Origin: Castellaniella sp. MT123 | GTDB taxonomy: Bacteria; Pseudomonadota; Gammaproteobacteria; Burkholderiales; Burkholderiaceae_B | Length of the DNA: 64,000 nt | Reading direction: 5' to 3' | Assembly (NCBI RefSeq): GCF_039614765.1 | Contig: NZ_CP154879.1 | Coordinates: 1,550,001-1,614,000, forward strand | Shown: positions 10,805-19,484 of the stretch, piece after piece | Layout: every line of letters starts with the position of its first letter | Numbering within the stretch: the first letter of the stretch is position 1 | The notes under the pieces: model-generated | Told to the model about the DNA's origin: nothing | Seen by the model: the letters and a program-made list of their open reading frames with translations, nothing else | Databases searched by the model: none | Program-made: the position numbers and the translations under genes

Positions 10805-11161
10805 CTATTTGAGGCTGGAATAGTAGGCGGCGACGTCTGCCATGTCCTGCGGGGACAGGGACCGCGCGATGGCGTCCATGGTCGGGAACGTTCGCGCGCC
10901 ACTGGCGTATTCCTTCAGCGCCGCCACGATGTAGCCCGCGTTCTGACCGGCGATCATGGGGACGTGGTACAACTCGGGATAGGCGGCCTTGTAGCCCTGG
11001 ATGTCATGGCAACCAATGCACATGGAGACCTTTTGCGAGCCGGCCTTGGCGTTGCCCTGAACGGCCGGAGGATCTGCGGCGAAGGCCGACCCGGCGACCA
11101 GACAGGATGCCACCACCCCGGCGACTCCCAAACCATGCTTTGTCAATCCTTGTGACTTCAT
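10805..11161 (-). CDS. Small periplasmic cytochrome c (class I)
   Basis: A 118-residue single-haem cytochrome starting MKSQGLTKHG, with a signal peptide (cleavage near GSAFA), the haem motif CIGCH and a C-terminal Met/Tyr-rich helix (FPTMDAIARSLSPQDM). The ATG at 11161 has AAGAGG five bases upstream; a longer frame from 11200 would spoil the signal peptide. It is the first gene of a two-cytochrome operon. The pair looks like a split version of two-domain cytochrome c4, each half giving one haem; this is inference. Confidence 0.87.
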   Translation of the reverse strand: MKSQGLTKHGLGVAGVVASCLVAGSAFAADPPAVQGNAKAGSQKVSMCIGCHDIQGYKAAYPELYHVPMIAGQNAGYIVAALKEYASGARTFPTMDAIARSLSPQDMADVAAYYSSLK

Positions 11162-11329
11162 ATGGCCTCTTGTCTCGTATTTCATTGTAGATGTCGGCAT
11201 CAGCCTCTATCCTGCCGGGCCGATGAGGCACACTGATTGTACGATAGTTGTCTTCATACAAACAGTCATCGAATTTCGAACCCTATAACATTCCTGCCGC
11301 AGACAGCCTGCTTTCCCGAATCCGACCCC

Positions 11330-12193
11330 ATGACCGCACAGCCATTTTCTTCCGCCTCCGAACGCTTCGAGGGAACCGAACGCTACGTCGCCACCGATGC
11401 CCTGAAGATGGCTGTCAACGCCGCCCTGGTCCTGCAGCGCCCACTGCTGGTAAAGGGCGAGCCGGGCACCGGCAAGACCCTGCTCGCCGAGGAAGTCGCC
11501 CAGGCACTGGGCCGCCCCTTGCTGCAATGGCATATCAAATCCACAACCAAGGCGCAGCAGGGCTTGTACGAATACGACGCGGTGTCGCGGCTGCGCGATT
11601 CGCAGCTGGGCGACGCCTCGGTGCGCGATATCCGCAACTACATCGTGCGCGGCGTGCTGTGGCAGGCCTTCGAGTCCGACACCCCCTGTGTGGTGCTGAT
11701 CGATGAGATCGACAAGGCCGACATCGAATTCCCCAACGACCTGCTGCGCGAACTGGACCGGATGGAATTTCACGTCTACGAAACGCGGCAGACCATCCAG
11801 GCGCGGCACCGGCCGCTGATCATCATCACCTCGAACAACGAAAAGGACCTGCCGGACGCCTTTTTGCGACGCTGCTTTTTCCACTACATCGAATTCCCCG
11901 ACCGCGCCACGCTGGGCGAGATCGTGGCGGTCCATTTCCCCGACCTGCGCGCCGATATCCTGGGCGCGGCGCTGGACGTCTTTTTCCGTCTGCGCGAAGT
12001 CCCGGGCCTGAAGAAGCGGCCTTCGACCTCGGAATTCCTGGACTGGCTGGGCCTGCTGCTGGCGGAATCCGTCCCCCCCGAGACCCTGTCCCAGGGTGAC
12101 GTGCCGCCCCTGGCCGGCGCCCTGCTGAAGAACGAACAAGACCTGAACCTGCTGCGGCGGCTGGCGGCCCTGACGCAGCGCGGGGGACGTTGA
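11330..12193 (+). CDS. MoxR-family AAA+ ATPase
   Basis: A 287-residue AAA+ ATPase with Walker A GEPGTGKT, Walker B VVLIDEIDKAD and sensor-1 IITSNNEKDLPDAFLRRC. MoxR ATPases act as chaperones that insert cofactors or activate partner complexes, usually together with a von Willebrand factor A protein encoded nearby. Here the VWA partner is two genes downstream on the same strand. The ATG at 11330 gives family length; upstream codons in the open frame are not supported. The pair resembles the RavA-ViaA and CoxD-CoxE systems. The client is unknown; the divergent cytochrome genes are a possible link. Confidence 0.92.
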   Translation: MTAQPFSSASERFEGTERYVATDALKMAVNAALVLQRPLLVKGEPGTGKTLLAEEVAQALGRPLLQWHIKSTTKAQQGLYEYDAVSRLRDSQLGDASVRDIRNYIVRGVLWQAFESDTPCVVLIDEIDKADIEFPNDLLRELDRMEFHVYETRQTIQARHRPLIIITSNNEKDLPDAFLRRCFFHYIEFPDRATLGEIVAVHFPDLRADILGAALDVFFRLREVPGLKKRPSTSEFLDWLGLLLAESVPPETLSQGDVPPLAGALLKNEQDLNLLRRLAALTQRGGR

Positions 12194-12301
12194 ACCCGGC
12201 AACCGCACAGCGGGGCCCGGATCCTTGATCGACACGCGGGAACCCACCCGATCGATGTTCACGCGGCCTTCTCGGCGCCGTCACGCACAGGACACTTACC
12301 G

Positions 12302-12916
12302 ATGAGTACCAGCCAGTTCAAACAAGCACCGCAACCCACCACGCTGGAAGGCCACGGCGTGCGTCTGATTCCATTGACTCCAGACCATGCGGACGGCCTG
12401 CGCGCGGCCGCCGCCGACGGCGCGCTGTGGAATCTGCGCATTACCTCGGTCCCCGAGCCGGACCAGACCGAAGCCTATATCGCCACCGCCCTGAATGGGC
12501 GGACCGAAGGCCACATGCTGCCCTTCGCCGTGACCGATGCCGCCAGTGGCGCCATCCTGGGCACCACCCGCTACCACGACATCGTGCCCGTCGTTGCGCG
12601 GCTGGAGATCGGCTACACCTGGTACGGACGGTCGCACCAGCGTACGCACGTCAATACCGCCTGCAAGCTGATGCTGCTGGAACACGCCTTCGAGACCCTG
12701 GGCGCGGCTGTCGTGGGCTGGCGCACCGACAACTACAACCTGGCCTCGCAGCGCGCCATCGAACGCCTGGGCGCTCACCGCGACGGCATTATCCGCCACC
12801 ATGTGCTGCGTCGTGACGGCACTGTGCGCGACACCGTCATGTACAGCCTGCTGGCCGGCGAATGGCCCGAGGTCCGCGCCCACCTGCGCTACCAGTTGCA
12901 ACGCGGCCGCGCCTGA
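12302..12916 (+). CDS. GNAT N-acetyltransferase (RimJ/RimL-like)
   Basis: A 204-residue single-domain acetyltransferase. Residues about 17-185 contain LEGHGVRLIPLTPDHADGL, the beta-strand ARLEIGYTWYGRSHQRT with the acetyl-CoA loop, and NLASQRAIERLGAHRDGIIR typical of the RimJ/RimL branch (acetylation of N-terminal amines or small amines). It sits between the MoxR ATPase and VWA genes, 108 bp after one and 40 bp before the other, all on the same strand. The acceptor substrate is unknown. Confidence 0.88.
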   Translation: MSTSQFKQAPQPTTLEGHGVRLIPLTPDHADGLRAAAADGALWNLRITSVPEPDQTEAYIATALNGRTEGHMLPFAVTDAASGAILGTTRYHDIVPVVARLEIGYTWYGRSHQRTHVNTACKLMLLEHAFETLGAAVVGWRTDNYNLASQRAIERLGAHRDGIIRHHVLRRDGTVRDTVMYSLLAGEWPEVRAHLRYQLQRGRA

Positions 12917-12956
12917 CGGCCGCGTTGCGCTGCCCTGCCCCGCTGACCCGACCGCC

Positions 12957-14126
12957 ATGCTGATCGATTTCTTCACCCAGCTGCGTGCCGCCGGCATTCC
13001 GGTGTCGATCCGGGAATATCTCAGTTTGCTGGAACTGCTGCGCAGCCCCGCGGCGCCGTCCAGCACGGAAGACTTCTATCACCTTGCGCGCATGGCGCTG
13101 GTCAAGGACGAGACCCGCTATGACCGATTCGACCGCGTTTTTGCGGCCTTCATCGGCCAGTTGCAGGCCCGCTCGGGCAGCACCGACATCCCCGCCGAAT
13201 GGCTGGTGAAGGCCTTCCAGAAACACCTCAGCGACGAAGAAAAGGCCGCGCTGGAAAAGCACGGCTGGGACCGTCTGATGGAGATGTTCCACGAACGGCT
13301 GGCCGAACAGAAGGAACGCCACGCCGGCGGCAGCAAATGGATCGGCACCGGAGGCTCGTCGCCATTCGGCCACGGGGGCTATCACCCGGAAGGCATCCGC
13401 ATTGGCGGCCCGTCAGCCGGCAACCGTACGGCGGTGAAAGTCTGGGAACAGCGCAATTACCGCGACTACGACGACCAGCAGACCCTGGGCACGCGCAATT
13501 TCAAGATGGCGCTGCGGCGCCTGCGCCGATTCGCGCGCCAGGGCGCCGACCTGGAACTGGACATGCCCGGCACCATCCGGGGCACGGCCGAACAGGCTGG
13601 CCTGCTGGATCTGCGCTGGGTGCCGGAGCGGCACAACACCGTCAAGGTCCTGATGCTGCTGGACGTGGGCGGCAGCATGGACGACCACATCGCCCGCATC
13701 GAATCCCTATTTTCGGCGGCACGCAGCGAATTCAAGCATCTGGAAGTCTTCTACTTCCACAACTGCCCCTACGAGTTCGTCTGGCGTCACAACGAACGCC
13801 GCCACGGCGAACGCATCGAGACCTGGGACCTGTTGCGCGGCTATGGCGAGGACTGGCGCCTGATCCTGGTGGGCGATGCGTCCATGAGTCCCTACGAATT
13901 GCTGTATCCCGGCGGCTCGATCGAGCACAACAACGCGGAAACCGGGGCCGCCTGGCTGCAGCGCATCCTGGGCCACTGGCCGCGCGCCGTCTGGCTGAAT
14001 CCCGAACCCGCCGGATCCTGGCAATACCGCCAGTCGATCGCCCTCGTGCGCGAACTGATGCATGATCGCATGTACGGCATGACGATCGACGGCCTGGAAC
14101 AGGCGATGCGGCTGCTGTCGAAGTAA
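12957..14126 (+). CDS. CoxE-like VWA-domain protein
   Basis: A 389-residue protein beginning MLIDFFTQLRAAGIPVSIREYL. Its N-terminal helical part resembles CoxE proteins and its C-terminal half is a von Willebrand factor A domain with the metal-binding MIDAS start DVGGS in KVLMLLDVGGSMDDH (about residue 230), then EVFYFHNCPYEFVW and a late LVGDASM. The middle segment is Gly-rich. Such proteins partner MoxR ATPases encoded upstream, here separated by a GNAT gene. The start at 12957 is preferred over upstream in-frame ATGs inside the GNAT gene. A role in maturing a metalloenzyme is family-based inference. Confidence 0.9.
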   Translation: MLIDFFTQLRAAGIPVSIREYLSLLELLRSPAAPSSTEDFYHLARMALVKDETRYDRFDRVFAAFIGQLQARSGSTDIPAEWLVKAFQKHLSDEEKAALEKHGWDRLMEMFHERLAEQKERHAGGSKWIGTGGSSPFGHGGYHPEGIRIGGPSAGNRTAVKVWEQRNYRDYDDQQTLGTRNFKMALRRLRRFARQGADLELDMPGTIRGTAEQAGLLDLRWVPERHNTVKVLMLLDVGGSMDDHIARIESLFSAARSEFKHLEVFYFHNCPYEFVWRHNERRHGERIETWDLLRGYGEDWRLILVGDASMSPYELLYPGGSIEHNNAETGAAWLQRILGHWPRAVWLNPEPAGSWQYRQSIALVRELMHDRMYGMTIDGLEQAMRLLSK

Positions 14127-14200
14127 CCGTGCCCGTGCACGGCGACCGCGCGAAAGCTACGCGGGCGGCGCGCTAGCTGCCCCGCCCGTGCACCAATTGC

Positions 14201-15133
14201 TCAGAAATCGACCTGATCGCCCCCCTTGAGCTGCAGCATGGCGCGCGCATCGTCCGGGCTGGCCACATCCAGGTTCAGCGCTTCGAGAATGATACGGATC
14301 CGACTCACCTGCTCGGCATTGGACGACGCCAGCTGTCCCTGCCCGATCCACAGAGAATCTTCCAGCCCCACCCGTATGTTGGAGCCCATGGCCGCGCCCA
14401 TAGTAGCCAGCGGAATCTGGTTGCGCCCTGCCCCCAGAATCGACCACTGGTAGTTGTCGCCAAACAGGCGGTCGGCCGTGCGGCGCATGTGCATCAGGTC
14501 TTCGGGGTCGGGGCCGATGCCGCCCAGGATGCCGAACACCGACTGGATGAAGGGCGGGCTTTGCACCAGCCCGCGATCCATGAAGTGGGCCAGATTGTAG
14601 AGGTGGCTGATGTCATAGCACTCAAACTCGAAGCGGGTGCCGTTTTCCGTGCCCTTGCGCAGAATCGTCTCGATATCCTTGTAGGTGTTCTTGAAGATCA
14701 GATCGCGGCTGTTTTCCAGATGCTCGCGCTCCCATTCGTGCTGAAACTCTTTGAAGCGATTGAGCATGGGAAACAGGCCGAAGTTCATCGAGCCCATGTT
14801 GAGCGACGCCACTTCGGGCTTGAACGTCATGGCTGGACGCATGCGCTCTTCCACCGTCATGTGCGGGCTGCCGCCCGTGGTGATGTTAACGACCGCATTC
14901 GTGGCGGCCTTGATCTTTTGCAGGAACGGACGGAAGTACGCGGGGTCTTGCGTGGGACGCCCGTCCTTGGGGTCGCGCGCGTGCAGGTGCAGGATGGCGG
15001 CGCCGGCACCGGCGGCGGCAATTGCCGCCTCGGCGATTTCATCCGCCGTGACCGGCAGGTGCGGCGACATGCTGGGGGTGTGGATGGCGCCCGTGACCGC
15101 GCAGGTGATGATGACTTTTCTCTTTGCTGCCAT
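14201..15133 (-). CDS. Beta-keto acid cleavage enzyme (BKACE, DUF849)
   Basis: A 310-residue TIM-barrel enzyme of the 3-keto-5-aminohexanoate cleavage family. These zinc enzymes react a beta-keto acid with acetyl-CoA to give acetoacetate and a CoA ester. The metal-binding motif HLHARDPKDGRPTQD is present near residue 48, with VVNITTGGSPHMTVEER and the late GAGRNQIPLATMGAAMG. Known substrates range from 3-keto-5-aminohexanoate to dehydrocarnitine and sugar-derived acids; the sequence alone does not say which. It is the last gene of a seven-gene operon, directly after a 3-hydroxyacid dehydrogenase that would supply its keto acid. Confidence 0.92.
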   Translation of the reverse strand: MAAKRKVIITCAVTGAIHTPSMSPHLPVTADEIAEAAIAAAGAGAAILHLHARDPKDGRPTQDPAYFRPFLQKIKAATNAVVNITTGGSPHMTVEERMRPAMTFKPEVASLNMGSMNFGLFPMLNRFKEFQHEWEREHLENSRDLIFKNTYKDIETILRKGTENGTRFEFECYDISHLYNLAHFMDRGLVQSPPFIQSVFGILGGIGPDPEDLMHMRRTADRLFGDNYQWSILGAGRNQIPLATMGAAMGSNIRVGLEDSLWIGQGQLASSNAEQVSRIRIILEALNLDVASPDDARAMLQLKGGDQVDF

Positions 15134-15160
15134 GATGTCTCTCCAGAAAAATTCAGGAAT

Positions 15161-16087
15161 TCAGTGTTCTTGCTGCTGTCTGTGCAGCGCCAGGCCCATC
15201 AGGCGCTCGTCGCGCCACAGCCGTCGGGCCGCCAGCTGATCTTGCGGCAGCTGCGTGCGCCGCTGCGTCTCCAGGATATCGATGACGGACGCGGTCCAGG
15301 GCCGGGTGTCCGCCTGCTCTCGCGCAATCGATGCAAACAAAGCGCCATAGCGCTGGCAATAGTCGCGGATGCCGTCCGGCGCATTCAGGTCAATGGTCTC
15401 GAACGGCCCCATGAACGACCAGCGCAGGCCCAGGCCATCCTTGACGGTGACGTCCAGGTCTTCGGCGCTGATGCAGCCCTGCTCCACCAACCGGAAGGCC
15501 TCGCGCAGCAAGGCGCCCTGCAGGCGGTTGAGCACGAAGCCCTCGATCTCGTGGCGCACTTGCACGGGCTTCTGACCCATCTCGCGCATGAGCCGCGCGG
15601 TGGCATCGAGCGCAGCGGGCGCCGTCCATGGCGCCCCGCACACTTCGACCACGGGCACCAGATAGGGTGGATTGACCGGGTGCGCGATCAGGCAGCGCGC
15701 CCGGCCAGGCAAGGACTCGGTGAACTTCGAGGCCGGGATGCTGGAGCTGGAACTGGCCAGCACCGTGTCGGGTGCCGCCAGGGCATCCAGGCGCGTAAAA
15801 ATCTGCTGCTTGACGTCCAGCCGCTCGGGGAGGTTTTCCTGCACGTAGGCGGCGCCGTCCAGCGCCGCTTCGAGCGAGGCCGCGGTGGTAATCCGCGCCT
15901 GCACGGCGGCCGCGTCGCCGATGAGCTGTCTGTCCTGCAGCAGACGGGCGAGCTCACCGATGAGCGGCGTGGCGCGCGCCAGGGCGGCGGGATCGCCATC
16001 CCACAGGCTGACGTCGCAGCCGCCCCGCGCAAAGACGATGGCCCAGGCCTGACCAATCAGCCCGGCCCCCACAATGGCTACTTTCAT
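15161..16087 (-). CDS. Lambda-crystallin-like 3-hydroxyacid dehydrogenase
   Basis: A 308-residue NAD-dependent dehydrogenase with the Rossmann motif VAIVGAGLIGQAWA, the SSSSSIPASKF segment and the catalytic-site HPVNPPYLVPVVEV. The C-terminal domain contains EGFVLNRLQGALLREAFRL and ends with the AARRLWRDERLM block typical of CRYL1 (L-gulonate 3-dehydrogenase) and L-carnitine dehydrogenases. Members oxidise free 3-hydroxy acids rather than CoA esters. The start MKVAIVG at 16087 follows a purine-rich site and gives family length. Its position 27 bp before the BKACE gene predicts that the product is a beta-keto acid cleaved by BKACE. Confidence 0.9.
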   Translation of the reverse strand: MKVAIVGAGLIGQAWAIVFARGGCDVSLWDGDPAALARATPLIGELARLLQDRQLIGDAAAVQARITTAASLEAALDGAAYVQENLPERLDVKQQIFTRLDALAAPDTVLASSSSSIPASKFTESLPGRARCLIAHPVNPPYLVPVVEVCGAPWTAPAALDATARLMREMGQKPVQVRHEIEGFVLNRLQGALLREAFRLVEQGCISAEDLDVTVKDGLGLRWSFMGPFETIDLNAPDGIRDYCQRYGALFASIAREQADTRPWTASVIDILETQRRTQLPQDQLAARRLWRDERLMGLALHRQQQEH

Positions 16088-16141
16088 AGTGTGTCTCCTT
16101 GTGCCGCAAGGCATGTCCGGCGCAGCGCCGACGCCCCGTAG

Positions 16142-16924
16142 CTACACCAGCTGCTGGGTGTGACCGTCCACCACCAGCGTCTGGCCGCTGACGCTGGCCG
16201 CGGCCCCGCTGGCGGCGAACAGCGCCATATTGGCGATGTCGCGCGCCGTCACCATGCGCCCCAGCGAGGCCTGGTTTTCGTACTGTGCGGCCACGTCGGC
16301 CACGGGGCGCCCGAGGGTCTTGGCCTTGGCCTCGATGACGGCGCGGATGCGCGGGCCTTCGACCGCTCCCGGCAAAATGGCATTGACGCGAATGCCGTCT
16401 TTGCCCAGTTCGATGGCCAGGGTCTTAGTGAAGCCCACCACGGCCCATTTCGACGCCGAATACGCCGAGCGCCCGGCAAAGCCCAGATGCCCGGCGGCGG
16501 ACGACAGGTTGAGGACGACCCCGGCCTGCGACTGGCGCAGCAGGGGAATGGCCTGGCGCGCGCATAGGAACTGGCCCGTGATGTTGACCGCCAGCGTGCG
16601 ATCCCAGTCGGCCCTGCTGATCGTCTCGACCATGCCGGTGGGCCCGGCAATGCCCGCGTTGTTGATCAGCACGTCCAGCCCGCCCAGAAAGGCCTGGGCC
16701 TGCTCGAACAGGGCGGCGACGCTGGCCTCGTCCGAGACGTCGGCCTGCACGGCGCCCACGGCGGGCAGCTCGTGCTGCACGGCCGCCAGCGCCGCGGCAT
16801 CGACGTCGCAGACGAACACCCGGGCGCCTTCGGCGGCAAACACGCGGGCCATCTCCAGCCCCAGGCCACTGGCGCCTGCCGTAATCAGAACTTTCTTGTC
16901 TTTCATGCTGATGTTGTCGAACAT
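16142..16924 (-). CDS. SDR family oxidoreductase
   Basis: A 260-residue classical short-chain dehydrogenase: cofactor loop TAGASGLGLEMARVF, VLINNAGIAG, and the catalytic Ser with YSASK. It ends with SVSGQTLVVDGHTQQL. The Asp after the second strand (FVCDVDA) favours NAD(H). The start at 16924 has the strong site GAGGA; a second ATG six codons later is possible. It lies in the LacI-operator operon between the GMC oxidoreductase and the 3-hydroxyacid dehydrogenase. Substrate unknown; it presumably oxidises a secondary alcohol in the same pathway. Confidence 0.9.
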   Translation of the reverse strand: MFDNISMKDKKVLITAGASGLGLEMARVFAAEGARVFVCDVDAAALAAVQHELPAVGAVQADVSDEASVAALFEQAQAFLGGLDVLINNAGIAGPTGMVETISRADWDRTLAVNITGQFLCARQAIPLLRQSQAGVVLNLSSAAGHLGFAGRSAYSASKWAVVGFTKTLAIELGKDGIRVNAILPGAVEGPRIRAVIEAKAKTLGRPVADVAAQYENQASLGRMVTARDIANMALFAASGAAASVSGQTLVVDGHTQQLV

Positions 16925-16990
16925 GGTTTTCCTCGGAAGAAAGAAATGTTTCCCTGGGCGCCTTCTGTCGGCAAGCCCCAAGGTTTGCGA

Positions 16991-18598
16991 TTAGCGCTGG
17001 CGGGCGGCGGCCTGCAAAATGAGGTCGGCCCCCTTTTCCGCCACCATCATCACCACCCCTTGCGTATTGCCGGACACCATGGCCGGGACGACGGAGGCAT
17101 CGACGACGCGCAGGCCATCGAGCCCGCGCACGCGCAGCTCGGTGTCCACCACGCTGGCGGCATCCGAACCCATGCGGCACGTGCCGATGGGGTGGTAAAT
17201 GGTCTGGCCGTTTTCGCGGGCAAAGCGCAGCCAGTCGTCACGCGACTGCGTCTGTGCGCCCGGGTTGAGTTCCTGCTCGACGTAGCGGGCCATGGCGGGC
17301 TGACCCATGATGCGACGCGCCAGCTGCATGCCGCCGATGAGGCTGTCCTGGTCTCCGGTGCAATCGAGAAAATTGGGCCGGATGACCGGGCCGACGGCAG
17401 GGTCGGCGCTGCGCGCGTGGATGCTGCCCACCGACTGCGGCCGCAGCTGGGCCACGCCCAGCGTCATGCCGGGCCGGTGATCGAGCTTGCGCTCGGCGGC
17501 GTTGGCGTAGCTGGCATGCATGAAAAAATATTGCACGTCGGGCGCGGGCAGATCGGAGCGGTTTTTCACGAAGCCGAAAACCAGGCCCGTGCCCAGCGTC
17601 AGGATGCCGGTATGCCGGGTGAAGTACTCGGACACCGCCCGCCCCAGCCGCCAGCCGCGCGTGAGTTCATTGAGCGTCTGAGTGTGCCGCACGCGCCAGT
17701 TCATGCGCGTGCAGAAGTGATCGATGTAGTTCTCGCCCACGGCGGGCAGGGCGTGGCGCACAGGCACGCCGATGGACTGCAGCACGCCCGGGTCGCCGAT
17801 GCCCGAGAGTTCGAGAATCTGCGGCGACTGCACCGTGCCGGCGGCCAGGATCACCTCGGTCCGGGCACGCACCTGCACGCGCTGCCCCTGCCGCAGATAG
17901 CTCACTCCCACGCAGCGGCGCCGGGACTCATCCAGATCGAGCCCCAGCACCTGGGCCTGGGTGTGCACCGTCAGATTGGCGCGGCTGCGCGCCGGGTCGA
18001 GGTAACCCTGGGTGACGCTCCAGCGCCGGCCCTGGCGCTGCAAGACCTGGTAGTAGCCGAAGCCCTCCTGCTCGCCCGCATTGTAGTCGGCGTTACGCGG
18101 CTGGCCCGCCTGGGCGGCGGCCTCCAGCAGTGCGTCGGCCAGTACGTGGCGCTCGCCCACCTCGCTCAGGTACATGGGCCCGTCGTGCCCGCGCGCGGCC
18201 CCGCCCTGTGCGTAGTTTTCGAGCTTGCGGAAGTAGGGTTCGACGTCCGCCCAGCCCCAACCCTGCGCGCCCAGCGCCTGCCAGTGGTCGTAGTCGGCAG
18301 GCTGGCCGCGCACGTAGATCATGCCGTTGATGAGCGACGAGCCGCCCAGGCCCTTGCCACGCGGCACGGCAATGACGCGATCGAGGGTGTTGGGCTCGGG
18401 CGCGGTCTCGAAGCGCCAGTTGAAACGCGGATCAACCAGCAGCTTGCTGAAGCCCGCGGGAATCGGAATCCAGAACCCGCGCCCCTCGCCGCCCGCCTCG
18501 AGCAAGAGCACGCGGTGCTTGCCGGACGCCGTCAGGCGGTTGGCCAGGATGCAGCCCGCGGTGCCGCCGCCGACAATGACGTAGTCATACTCTTGCAT
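16991..18598 (-). CDS. GMC family oxidoreductase (choline dehydrogenase-like)
   Basis: A 535-residue FAD enzyme. The N-terminal dinucleotide motif YVIVGGGTAGCILANRL, the GMC signature 1 region PRGKGLGGSSLINGMIYVRG and signature 2 GTVQSPQILELSGIG are complete. The C-terminal catalytic part carries YHPIGTCRMG with the active-site histidine and the GNTQGVVMMVAEKGADLI end. GMC enzymes oxidise primary alcohols, sugars or choline using FAD. No signal peptide is seen, so it acts in the cytoplasm. It is the fourth gene of the operon, 19 bp after the AroE-like gene. The alcohol substrate is unknown. Confidence 0.93.
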   Translation of the reverse strand: MQEYDYVIVGGGTAGCILANRLTASGKHRVLLLEAGGEGRGFWIPIPAGFSKLLVDPRFNWRFETAPEPNTLDRVIAVPRGKGLGGSSLINGMIYVRGQPADYDHWQALGAQGWGWADVEPYFRKLENYAQGGAARGHDGPMYLSEVGERHVLADALLEAAAQAGQPRNADYNAGEQEGFGYYQVLQRQGRRWSVTQGYLDPARSRANLTVHTQAQVLGLDLDESRRRCVGVSYLRQGQRVQVRARTEVILAAGTVQSPQILELSGIGDPGVLQSIGVPVRHALPAVGENYIDHFCTRMNWRVRHTQTLNELTRGWRLGRAVSEYFTRHTGILTLGTGLVFGFVKNRSDLPAPDVQYFFMHASYANAAERKLDHRPGMTLGVAQLRPQSVGSIHARSADPAVGPVIRPNFLDCTGDQDSLIGGMQLARRIMGQPAMARYVEQELNPGAQTQSRDDWLRFARENGQTIYHPIGTCRMGSDAASVVDTELRVRGLDGLRVVDASVVPAMVSGNTQGVVMMVAEKGADLILQAAARQR

Positions 18599-18617
18599 GT
18601 CCGCCCCGCTCGATGCC

Positions 18618-19406
18618 TCAATCTTGCAACATGAAACGCGCCATCAGCTGCACCTGCTCGTCGAGCATGTGGCGGCCAAAGTGCACCGGGCAGCCGCGCG
18701 CCTGCGCCTGGGCAAGCAAGGGGGTCAGTTCGGGCTTCATGATGATTTCCGCCACGAGGGTGCGCGGCTGCAGCCGGTCGATCACCAGCGGCAGGGGGTC
18801 GTCCGGCTTCATGCCCAGCGACGTGGCGTTGACGACCACGTCATAGCCCTGCGGATCGGCGTCTCCGGCCTGGATATCGGCTTGTGGAAAAGCCTGGCGC
18901 ACGCGCTGCACAACGGCCTCGGCCTTGGCGCGCGTGCGGTTGGCGACGACCACTTGCGCGGCCCCCGCCTGCACCAGGGAAAAGGCGATGGCCCCGGCCG
19001 CGCCGCCCGCCCCCAGCAGCAAGCAGCGCTTGCCCGCCGGATCGTGGCCCTGGACGCGCAGGCCCTGGACGAACCCGGCACCATCGAACATGTCGCCGAC
19101 GAGCCGGCCATCCGGCTCGCGGCGCACGGTGTTGACCGAGCCCGTGGCCTGGGCCGCCGGGCCCAGCGCATCGCACAAGGCCGCCACCGCCGTCTTGTGC
19201 GGCACCGTGACGATGAACCCGCCCATATTCCGGGTGCGGCGAAAGCCCTCGACCACGGCGGCCAAGCCCTCGGGCGCCACATGCACCGGCACCAGCACGG
19301 CATCGAGCGCATGCGCCTCGAAGTAGGCATTGAGCACCTGCGGCGTGCGCACCTGCGCAATGGGGTCGGCCACGATGGCAAAGAGTCTGGTGTTTCCGTT
19401 GATCAT
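18618..19406 (-). CDS. AroE-like shikimate dehydrogenase family protein (catabolic paralogue)
   Basis: A 262-residue protein with the shikimate dehydrogenase fold: N-terminal substrate domain with the catalytic lysine in FIVTVPHK, then the nucleotide-binding LLLGAGGAAGAIAFSL with NRTRAKAE, which favours NADP(H). However, the substrate-binding Ser-Lys-Ser of true AroE is replaced by QVRTP in ADPIAQVRTPQVLNAYF, and the usual NTD-x-x-G motif reads MFDGAGF. It therefore probably acts on a different cyclic or open-chain hydroxy acid. Its place inside a catabolic operon supports a degradative role. Confidence 0.88.
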   Translation of the reverse strand: MINGNTRLFAIVADPIAQVRTPQVLNAYFEAHALDAVLVPVHVAPEGLAAVVEGFRRTRNMGGFIVTVPHKTAVAALCDALGPAAQATGSVNTVRREPDGRLVGDMFDGAGFVQGLRVQGHDPAGKRCLLLGAGGAAGAIAFSLVQAGAAQVVVANRTRAKAEAVVQRVRQAFPQADIQAGDADPQGYDVVVNATSLGMKPDDPLPLVIDRLQPRTLVAEIIMKPELTPLLAQAQARGCPVHFGRHMLDEQVQLMARFMLQD

Positions 19407-19484
19407 GGGAAGGTCACTCCATCAGTCTTGATTGGCCTGCGTCCGGCGGTTTGGCCCGGCGCGAAGGACGCTGCGCAGCCGCGC

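Noticed and set aside
14489-16141. 550-codon plus-strand frame over BKACE and the hydroxyacid dehydrogenase
   Set aside because: Antisense shadow; both minus-strand genes are motif-complete.
16772-18634. 620-codon plus-strand frame over the GMC gene
   Set aside because: Antisense shadow of the GMC and SDR genes with no recognisable domain.
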